DNA from: Anas platyrhynchos
Taxonomy: Eukaryota; Chordata; Aves; Anseriformes; Anatidae
Direction of reading: 5' to 3'
NCBI RefSeq assembly: GCF_047663525.1
Contig: NC_092593.1
Coordinates: 29,414,501 to 29,478,500, forward strand
DNA: 64,000 nucleotides
In this document: piece by piece, positions 55,961 to 64,000 of the stretch
Layout: each line of letters starts with the position of its first letter
Position numbering within the stretch: position 1 is the first letter of the stretch
Translations under genes and position numbers: made by a program
Notes under the pieces: model-generated
What the model was told of the DNA's origin: nothing
Databases searched by the model: none
Seen by the model: only the letters and a program-made list of their open reading frames with translations

Positions 55961-56663
55961 CCACAAACTTCTTCTGTTTAGAAGCTCTTGATGAGAAAGA
56001 ATATTATTGTATAATAATAACATATTTTGGTTTTGTCCCTCTCATCTCCATGACCCAGTATCTCAATTATCATCCCGAAAGATTCCCCCCTGCCATTTTT
56101 GGGTGTCTAAGCTTAAAATTCAGGCTCTGAGCAGGGGTTTCAGGGCAGAGGATCTCTCCTGGGCTATAGCCTGCTTGGCAAGCTAAGCGCCTCACTGGGC
56201 TCAGTTTGCTACCCCTCACCCCTTTCCTTACATTTTAGAGGAGCTTTGCCTTACATTTTGGAGGATGATGCTGTCTGGCAGACCCTCTGGTACCCTTCTA
56301 GCAGCCAGGAGGGGACACGCAATACACCGACTGTGTTTGAGCCCCTAGTTGGAAAGGGCCGGCTCCAGGCAGGGGTTTGCCACACCACTACAACCGGACC
56401 TGTTGAGGTGCTGGCAACTGTGACAAGTTGTGATGTTGACAAACAGTACTGCTTATTTCTGGGGCCCACGACATCTCCTGTGTTCACATATAGGGTATCC
56501 CCATCAGCCATGCTGTGGCTGTAGGGTCGGGAGGTGCTTTCCTGGTGTTCAAAACCCAAAATTACCTTTCTCTTGAAGCCAGCCAAATGCTGCGAGGCTT
56601 TTGCTAATGAAAGGGCCACCCCATAGTGATCTTTCAAAATATTGGTTATTTACTGAAATAGCT

Positions 56664-56683
56664 TAAAAAAAAAAAAAAAAAAA
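56664..56683. repeat. Poly(A) run
   Basis: About 19 A residues. Confidence 0.9.
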
Positions 56684-57539
56684 GGGTACTTGTTTTGTCT
56701 GGAGTTGGTCTTAAATCTCCTATTAAGATGAGAGGACAGGACAGGTTTAATTGTTTACATAGAAAAACACACCAGTGATACGGAAAATAAAGAAAAATGC
56801 CACTAACAAGAGTCTGAGCTACAGTATTTGCAGTATAGCTTGTCTGCGCCTGCTGAACTGATCCACCAAATGCTTTTGTCCAGAAGCTGCCACACAGCGC
56901 CAGCCAATACTGCTCAGAGCATCCCCTTGCAAGACAAAATGTTTCACCTTGACTTGCACGGCTGGGAAAGCAGCAAACAGCTGTGATTGGCAGTGGTAGA
57001 TGTGCATCTGCTGCCATTCCGTGTCCTGACTCAAAAAAGCTGGAGAAGCCAGGAGACTTGTCCTGCTGCAGCACATGCTGGCTGCAAAATTCGTGTTCTC
57101 CTTGCTTAGTGCTGGGAGGCAGCTCCTGCCCTGTTCACGCTGCTGGCAGGGGGAGGGAGGTGAGATGCGTGCCCTGCATGCAGCCTCTAACCCACCTTGC
57201 TCCACGTAGCACATCCTGCCCTCTAGTGCCAGCAGATGCTGAGTCAGCAAGGGATCAGGAGCACTCAGCTGTGCTCCTCACCAATTTTTGATCAAACAGA
57301 CCCCCCTGAGCCTGGGAAGCTGCTGTTTGGGGACTGGCAGGGTATGGAGAGCATCTCAATACGTTTGGGCAACAAATCGGGCACCCGGTGTCCCATTGCC
57401 CCTTCCTGAGGGCAAAGCCTCTTGGAAGTTTCTGCTGGAGAGGTGTTCGAGGAAAATGGGATTTGCAGTGGAAGCGAGCAGCTGCCTGCTATGGGCAGAC
57501 CGGCCCTCACTGCAGAGCTGCGCTCTGAGGCTTTTGCAC

Positions 57540-57830
57540 AATCTCCCGGGTTATTTTGAGCCGTCGGGAAGTTGCAGGAAGGCACGTTGTGTTTTTGTGT
57601 GCGAGCCGAGCGCGAGCGAGGCTGCAGAAAACGGAAAAACTTGTGTATAAACTACTCTCCTCCTCCACTGTCCCCTTTTTCTTGGATCAGAAACCTGCCC
57701 TCGATCGCTGGATATTGGGGGAAGGAAAAACAAAAAAAGTAAAATAGAAAAGAAAAAAACAAAGCAGCACGTCTGAGAGGTCACCCATAGTTTTCCTCTG
57801 ATGCATGGTGAGGCGCGAGCGCTCGCGTAG
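57540..57830. promoter_or_regulatory. Small CpG-enriched patch with a CpG palindrome
   Basis: GTGCGAGCCGAGCGCGAGCG near 57600 and the perfect 14-base palindrome CGCGAGCGCTCGCG at 57814-57827 give clusters of CpG in DNA that is otherwise poor in them. A TGTATAAAC TATA-like word lies at 57644. It is too weak to call a full CpG island, but it could be an unmethylated regulatory patch or alternative promoter within the presumed intron. Confidence 0.35.
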
Positions 57831-58027
57831 CTGTTAGGGTGGGTTTGTTTCTTTAAGGTGTCTCCCAGAGGGAGGATCAGCAAAATGCAATGTGGCAGCT
57901 ATGGTAACTCCTCTTGGCTTCCTGCACGGCCCTCGCTGATCGCACAACTTGCTAGGGAAGAAGGTACAGCTGTCCAGGCCTTGGCAGGGATCCCCACCCT
58001 TTGCTTGCTGCCAAATACCATTTTTCT

Positions 58028-58075
58028 TCCTTTTTTTTTTTATTTTTTTAAATTAAAAAAAAATAATAATAATCT
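58028..58075. repeat. Paired T-rich and A-rich tract
   Basis: T runs broken by single A, then AAATTAAAAAAAAATAATAAT. The halves are nearly complementary and could form a hairpin. Confidence 0.85.
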
Positions 58076-58359
58076 TAGTTTCCTAAGAAAATGGAAATCG
58101 GCGGAGCAGCCTCATCTGCCTCTCAGCCCTCTCCTACGGCTCCTGCACCCTGGTGGTTCCACATCCCTGCCTGGGGGAAAGGGACCGATTTGGGGTGGCT
58201 CCTGTCCTGCTGCCACATGCTGGGGGGACAGGGGAAAGGGGGCCTTTGACAACATGCAGCAGGCAAGCTTGTGCTGAGGTGCTCCTCCGAAGGTCCCCGT
58301 GCTCGTTTGTCAGGCTGAAGCTGCTGAAACAACCAAGAAACCCCCCGTTTTGAAATATT
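58076..58359. other. Presumed intronic stretch, nothing recognised
   Basis: GC-moderate DNA with no exon or repeat identified. Confidence 0.45.
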
Positions 58360-58640
58360 TTGGCCGTGTGTGAGATTTTAAGGATGTGCCTGAAATAAAT
58401 AAGAGCTGCAAGGCAGACAGATCAGTGCGGTGCAAGAGTTATTCCAGGGGCAGCCTATGGGTTTTCTATCTAAAAAGAGGTTTTGCATTCCTCATAATAA
58501 TAATACAGCCAGCCAAATGCTGCTAAAGCTAATGTGAAAACTTGTGTAGTAACCTTTAAATGACGGATTAAGGAAAAATTGCACTGGGGAGCAAAGATAC
58601 ACCGCCGCCGATTAGCACGGCTGGTAGAGTCGTGGCGTTA
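58360..58640. promoter_or_regulatory. Candidate conserved noncoding element
   Basis: A complex block with AGTTATTCC, CATAATAATAATACAGCC, GCTAATGTG, ATGACGGATTAAGG and CGCCGCCGATTAGCACGG. The last two contain GGATTA/GATTAG sites of the OTX/PITX and homeodomain type. First of a run of such blocks reaching 63.4 kb. Confidence 0.38.
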
Positions 58641-59139
58641 GGAAATAGCACAGAACGGGCTGTGAACGGGAGGTTTATTTTTTTGGAGGAGCAAGGATGA
58701 ATGGGCAGATCTTACAAACGTAGTCAGGATCTGCTCAGGCGTTTTGTGGTGTGCATGAAAAGCCTTCCTAATTTCAGGAGAAAACAGGACAATAATGGTT
58801 TCAGAATAATAAAATACTGTCACTTGTAGGCCAGGCATTTCTACTTAATTCTGACAGAATTCACAGCTAAGAAGAGGCTACAATTTTCAAACCCACGTTA
58901 GTATTTCAGAGAGCTTCCCTTAGGCTCCTGAGACACTTTAAAATATTTTCTTTTCGCCACCCACCACAAGTGAAAGTATTGCCTGCTTTAAAAAAATAAC
59001 AGGGCTTAAGAGTAAAATTTTGAAATTAACTAAGTCCCATTGAAAATTCACCACTGAAAATGCTACCCCGCATCTCCAGCTCTCTGGGCAGGCTGCAGTG
59101 AAGTGACATTTGTTGGCCAAAAAGGAGCCACCTGTAATT
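58641..59139. other. Presumed intronic stretch between enhancer-like blocks
   Basis: Single-copy-looking, AT-moderate DNA with no recognisable exon or repeat. Confidence 0.4.
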
Positions 59140-59850
59140 ATGTTCTAGGGCAACGAGGTCTTTCCGTGGTGCCCTCAGCTTCGGGTTTCCCTGGGATAAA
59201 TTTATAAACCCATGGAGAGTTCCTACTTCATGCACATTAAGTTATCACAAGAAGTTCTAGGTTGTGTGGTTAACATTTCCAAGGGGATCACTGGAAACGT
59301 ACGATGCCCCCGAGAGAAAAGATCCTCATAAACTGCAGTTCCAAACCTGAATCATCTCTCTGCACCAAAACCTAAGGACAATTTCTTCTCTATGGGGAAG
59401 GTGGCTAGAAAGCAGATGCTCAGCTGTGCTCCAACAATGAACGTTTCAGACATACGGCATAAAAAAAGATTATTTAATGCTGGTAGTAACAGGAACCTAT
59501 TAAACAGCCCTTCTCGTGGCAAAGGATGAAAAAACCTCTTGTAAAATATCTGCTTGTTCGGTGCATAAAACCCCACTGAGCTGGAAGAGAGCTTTGAGAC
59601 TGCAGGGTCGTGCCCGCAGCATCGCGCTCCCAGTTACAGACAACAACATGGACTCGGCTAGATCAGAAATTGCCTGAGCGCGTCAGATGAAATAATAAAT
59701 TTCCTTAGCAGAATAGCAATGTTATCTAATGTGTAAAAGTATACATGAATATATTATATACATATATATGTATTCTATTTTTTTTTTTTTAAGGGCACTG
59801 TTATCTCATCGGGCCTGCGTAAACCTGTCACGTAGTTTTACATCCCAGTG
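59140..59850. promoter_or_regulatory. Candidate conserved noncoding stretch with internal TA repeat
   Basis: AT-rich complex DNA with AAATAATAAATTTCC, ATGTTATCTAATGTG and ACTGTTATCTCATCGG (GATA-type TTATCT cores), interrupted by a TA/T-rich tract at about 59745-59790. Conservation not measured. Confidence 0.3.
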
Positions 59851-60859
59851 CCTTCCTGGGGAGTGTGGGCCGTGGTGTTTCCCTTGTATTGTGGGGTAAA
59901 GAAAGCCTTACAGGTTCGCAGGAGCTCGCACCTGTGGGATGTGAGTTGGTGTCAGCGGGGCTCAGCATGCGCGGCGCTGGCATGCGATAGAGCCAAGTGG
60001 ACAGGCACTCCGGTTAGACGCTCTGCCAAGCTCTTTCTCCCCATTCAAACTCAACAAACAGGCTATTTGTGCCCCAAATGCTTTTCTCCAAGAGCCCACA
60101 GTGATGCTGGTAGGAGGGTGTGCTGTTTGCATACAGGGTCAGCCCTTGTGGAGGACGCAAGCCTGCTCTGCTCCGTGCCGCGTGGGCAGCAGCCCCAGGC
60201 ACCCAAGTGCGATGCGGGATGGGGCCATGCAGGAGAGCCATAAAATACAGAAAGAATCAGCAACCAAAAGCCATATTTTCTCTTCTTTGTCCTGGGTGCC
60301 CTCTGGATGCGAATTTGGTGCTGTGGGGCAGGCAGGAACCCACATGGACCCCACAAGGGGACAGCATGGGACGTCGGGGTGCCACCATGCTCCCTAGGCA
60401 TAACTAAAGACAAACCACGCTGCTTCAATGGCAAATCATGTTCTGGGAAGCGTACGCCTGCTCACCTCTCTCTTGAGCCTGCCCTTTGTTTTCTTCTTAA
60501 CATGCCCATAACTTTCTGAGCTGCCCCTCCTGGCTGGGAATTTCTCCTCATGAGCCATATTACGCGGCTAGGCTTCTGCACGATGCACAGAAAGCATGCT
60601 GCAGGAGTCGGTCTCAAATGCGTGTGTTTGTGTGAGAGCCCTCTGCTAAATTAATTTTATTAAGGAGCTAATCGGGGCATGGGTCTCGGCTGCATTTCAG
60701 TCGCTTTACCAGGCACAGAAATTCCCTCAGGTTCGGGGCTGCCTGCACCGTGCAGGAAAGGTGGTGGAGCCCTGACCCGCGCAAAACCCTCTCCCTACCT
60801 CCCTCCCACCCCCCAAATTCTGAGCAACTAGGTGTATTTACACTTAAGAAAGAATTCAT
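59851..60859. other. Presumed intronic stretch, GC-moderate
   Basis: No exon or repeat is recognised. Reading frames on both strands overlap and look random. Confidence 0.4.
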
Positions 60860-61130
60860 GATTTTTAAGAGAGGCCCGAACAGCTTAAAACGAAGGCATA
60901 ATAACATAAATTACCGCATGAGGGTTTTTGATGGCTGAATTCATCCGAAACCTAATTCATACGTTTGAAAGCACGTGTTTGGCAGGTCTGGTGTCTCTTA
61001 AGGAAATGGTAAAGCTGCTTCTTGGGGGTGGCAGTTAACAAGGCAAAACTATCTTATTAGGAATTCAATTAAAGCTAGCGCAGGCTTACTGGACCTCTTC
61101 CAGTGAATATATATCAAGCTGAACCAGTAG
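60860..61130. promoter_or_regulatory. Candidate conserved noncoding element
   Basis: Contains GAATTCATGATTTTTAAG, CATAAATTACCGCATGAGG, ACCTAATTCATACG and GAATTCAATTAAAGCTAGCG. Complex, AT-rich and repeat-free, with several TAATT/CAATTA homeodomain cores. Confidence 0.38.
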
Positions 61131-62179
61131 ACATCTGTATCTTTTTTCCCCCTCTTCTTCTGTTTTCCAAGCTGTGGTTAAAAGATGGAGAGGAGAAGAA
61201 GACAGGAGGAGAAGGAAAAGGGAGGGAGAGGAAGGATGATTGCTCATTTCCAGTTCACCATATAGCGCACTGCAGAGGGGTTATTTTCGTTTTGATGCCT
61301 GATCACTTTTGCAAGCCACGCAGGACAGGGTCTGCAAATTTCAAGGTGCCGCTTCTGTCGTTGTTTGCCGAAGTGCAGTAGCAAAAAAATAAAAAAAAAA
61401 AAAAATATCCCAAATTATGGGATATATTAGCCCTAAACCCCTTTGAAACCTTGTTTAAGCAGCAGGACTTAACAGTTGTTGTTGCTTGGTTAATGTTTGT
61501 ATGGGAGCTGTTGCCAGCAGCCTTTCTGTGGGAAGGAGTCTCATCTGCACCCTCCTGCAGCGGGGCCAGCCCTCGTGTCTGCAGGTCCACGTTCACCTGG
61601 TGTCATCCCGATGTGCGACATCTTATCAGGGAGGAGGTTTGCCTTGCCGGAGGGAAGCCCTCCTTACTGCTAAATGCCGAAAGCCTTGGACTCTTGGGGT
61701 GACAGATTGTGGGGGGGAAAAAAAATAAAAATCAGTGGAGGTGCTGTATTTTACCAGCTACCCCGCGATGAGACCCTGCTTTAATGCCGCCTTGCACACA
61801 GAGAACGTGGGCAGAGCCCAGCCGAGAAGCTTGCTGGAGAAGGGCTTTTTCGCTGCTTAACTCAGCCTAATAGTCCTCCTGGTGCAGAAATCCCACCGAA
61901 ACAGGGCTAGGAAGGCAGGGCTAGCTCCCTTCGCTGGGAGATAGACACGGGCATTGCAGAAGCTGGCCCCAGTGGCACAGTTTTGCCCATGCAAAGAGTC
62001 CTCCGTGCACCGGGGAGCCTGCTGTGGGGCAGTGCCGGGGCCGTGCCGGTGATGAAGCACCGTAATTAGGGCTCCTCCGGTGCCAGGAGAAGCCACCACC
62101 GTGCCCAGGGTCCGGCCGCAGGGCTGGCGTGGAAACGGTTACAGAGCTGGGTACGAGGGTAAGGGCTGCTGCGCCTTGA
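61131..62179. other. Presumed intronic stretch with purine tract and A runs
   Basis: Purine-rich AGGAGAAGGAAAAGGGAG-type DNA at 61185-61235 and an A run at 61390-61405. GC-rich, CpG-containing DNA at 61560-62150 lacks the density of an island. Confidence 0.4.
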
Positions 62180-62410
62180 TTTATTGGCTGGCTGAGTTCA
62201 TTTGTTATTTGTGTATGATTAGTTGTTGCTGCTGAGTGGTCATCTTCTACAGCTACAAATCTAATTAAATGCTGGGGTGCCTAGTGCTTTTTTTTTTCTT
62301 TCTCCCCAGCAAATATTTCTACTGTTTTAATTCTCGAGAACTAATCGTTAATTAGCACGATGCTGCTAGTATCCAGCTGGAGGATTTGTTGTTTTTCTTC
62401 ACTTCCAAAT
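62180..62410. promoter_or_regulatory. Candidate enhancer-like block with dense homeodomain motifs
   Basis: GTATGATTAGTTG and ATCTAATTAAATG are followed by the perfect palindrome TTCTCGAGAA (62331-62340), which directly abuts CTAATCGTTAATTAG (62341-62355), a pair of facing homeodomain cores. A strong acceptor-like CTTTCTCCCCAG at 62310 lies inside but no donor follows convincingly. Motif density is among the highest in the window. Confidence 0.42.
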
Positions 62411-62639
62411 TTGCCTAAGAAGTAAATCATGGCTGGTGTATAGCACTCTCCAAGTCACTTACAGCAACCCACTGAGACGTCTGATGGGATGGCCCGCTAC
62501 AAAAAACATCAAGGATGCTCGGAGCCAGCAGAGAACCTGGCCCGGAGTGTTTTCATGATGTTTGATCAGCCTTTTTTCTCCCTAATCTTCTGTAAAGCAT
62601 GGAGAGGGGGGAAAAAAGCTACCCCAAATGCATGCTTCC

Positions 62640-63130
62640 CCCGCCCGGCAGCTGTAATTCCCCGATTACATGTAGGGCTTGCTTTGTGCTCTGGGTTGTG
62701 GTGGCATTCCCTTACAAGTTTCATGGCCTCATCAGGCTATTCCTACGGTTTTGCAGCAAGACATAAATTCTGGAGATTTCAGGCTTGGAGATTTCAAAGC
62801 CGTGCTGAACCACATGGAAATGATTCTCAGAGCTGCAGCTATAAAAATAATTATATTGCTAGGGGGAAAGAGTGACAAGAAATGTCCCCAAAAGAGATTT
62901 CAGCTGCGGTTACAGGATCTGTCCCGGCTCTGTAAGAAGCTGCAGTGATCTTCAGGGCTAATTTATTACTACTACCTATAACTCTGTGAAATATGCCCAA
63001 GGAGAGCTGAAGGCAGGAATGCGAAGGGAGGTATTCAGAAAGCGCTGCAATCTGCCTCTTTGTTTTAATGCTGAAGCCCTGCGTGCTCTTAAAATTGGAG
63101 CTACTCCGCACCGATGACTAGTGCGAGGAC
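62640..63130. promoter_or_regulatory. Candidate long conserved noncoding element
   Basis: Nearly 500 bases of complex, repeat-free DNA with GTAATTCCCCGATTACATG, GGAGATTTCAGGC/GGAGATTTCAAAG as a near-tandem pair, TATAAAAATAATTATATTGC and GCTAATTTATTACTACTAC. A minus frame of 86 codons (62851-63111) covers part but does not look like a known protein. Texture matches deeply conserved vertebrate enhancers. Confidence 0.42.
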
Positions 63131-64000
63131 GACTAATTTGGAGACAAATTAGGTCTACTTAGCTGAAATGTATGCCTTTACTGTTCCCTTAATGACCCTT
63201 CAATGCACATCTCTCCCGACAGGACTTTTACCACAGCACCGGCTCCAGTGGATTAAGCAAAAACCATGCTTTTACTGCCCTTCGAAGCACCCCTTCCGTT
63301 TCAGTCCTACACATCTCTCCACCATGCCTGTCTCTAACTCTTGATAATCATTAATTAGTTTATGTGCTTATAGTCCATGACTTGCCTTTGCCTGTCTGCC
63401 TTGCTGGAGAATTTTTCTTGCCCCCTCTCTTTACGAAGGTCTCTGAATTTGAGCATTTTCTGGCTGACTGCTATGCATTTGGTGTACGCTGTCTAACAGA
63501 TTTATTCTTTCCCAAGAAAAGACACGAACGTAAACAGAAGATCCAAAATGCATTTTGCTGGGCTTTTAAATGCACTAAGATGAAAAAAAAAAATGCTATA
63601 AACCTAATAATGTAAATACCAAACTTTACAATCCTTCCTGTCAAGGAAATATATTTACATTTTCTAAGGATGCGTATAAAAAAGCAGGGCTTTGGGGACA
63701 AAAAGGGCTTAGTTCCAGTGTCACAGCACCCCCAGTTAACTGTCCTGCTCTCATAAACTATAGAATTAGCTTGTTCCCAGGGCCAGCAGAGATAACATCT
63801 GTTTGCTTCTTTAAGGACGAAATGAAATAGGATGCTAGCATTTTGTCCTGGAAGCGGCCCTGGAAATCTTAAGGAAGCAGCGGTGAGAGGGCTGCGTATC
63901 GCACACACACAACGCGCGTGGGTTCCCAAATGCAGACCCACTGGCAGAGGTGCTGCTGCTGCTGCAAGTGGCAGCCCGGGGACAGCGAAGGGCTCGTGGC
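63131..64000. other. Presumed intronic stretch at the right edge
   Basis: AT-rich, with CATTAATTAGTTTATG at about 63350-63364 continuing the homeodomain-type character, and a short A run at 63583-63592. A CTG repeat of four units is at 63952-63964. No exon seen. Confidence 0.4.

Larger units (their letters stand above)
48881..57539. other. Presumed intron or upstream region with scattered simple repeats
   Basis: No exon is convincing. A second GGGGGAAACTGAGG word at 55868-55881 may be a tiny MIR remnant. A 23-base unit beginning CCTTACATTTT is tandemly duplicated at 56226 and 56249. A GGT/GGA-rich patch lies at 52288-52312. AT-rich DNA occupies 53520-53660. Confidence 0.4.

Noticed and set aside
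1..64000. tRNA, rRNA, CRISPR, phage, insertion sequence or retroviral features
   Set aside because: No tRNA B-box words in a cloverleaf context, no direct-repeat array, and no gag/pol/env-like frame or paired long terminal repeats were seen on either strand.

Overview
This window is vertebrate nuclear DNA, almost certainly from a bird. The clearest evidence is a truncated CR1 LINE at about 25.45-25.89 kb, whose minus-strand sequence reads like the 3' part of avian CR1 copies. Ancient sauropsid/amniote repeat relics, microsatellites, pyrimidine-rich splice acceptors and AATAAA poly(A) signals agree with this. Nothing bacterial, viral or plasmid-like is present. There are no operons, CRISPR arrays, tRNAs or rRNAs, and I see no intact protein-coding gene. 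The many 60-236 codon open frames have the lengths expected by chance in about 47% GC DNA and match no family I recognise.

Layout. (1) 1-3.33 kb looks like the last exon, mostly 3' UTR, of an unidentified plus-strand gene. It has a strong splice acceptor at its left edge, T-, A- and CA-rich tracts, three candidate poly(A) signals, and an unexpected CpG island at about 1.2-1.7 kb with two YY1-like motifs that read on the minus strand. (2) 3.3-32.2 kb has no recognisable gene. It holds several unique-looking blocks with developmental transcription factor motifs, one CR1 copy, and two possible plus-strand exons (22,764-22,972 and 31,530-31,639). (3) 32.2-33.0 kb is a convincing terminal exon of a minus-strand gene: acceptor and long pyrimidine tract at its 5' edge, paired AATAAA signals at its 3' end. 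The two gene ends therefore point at each other across about 29 kb. (4) 33-64 kb lies upstream of that exon and is probably a large intron or introns of the minus-strand gene. It contains MIR-like SINE relics, two fragments of old sauropsid repeats, many microsatellites, a small CpG-dense patch near 57.6-57.8 kb, and a run of enhancer-like noncoding blocks from 58.3 to 63.4 kb.

Interpretation. One clear young transposon in 64 kb, together with many homeodomain, SOX, POU and PBX-HOX-like motifs, resembles the regulatory landscape around a developmental transcription factor gene. That is inference from texture: I could not name either flanking gene, and conservation cannot be measured without alignment. 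No new biological system is evident. The best leads are the CpG island with antisense YY1 sites inside the 3' UTR, the minus-strand terminal exon, the two candidate exons, and the SOX/POU-type palindromes.
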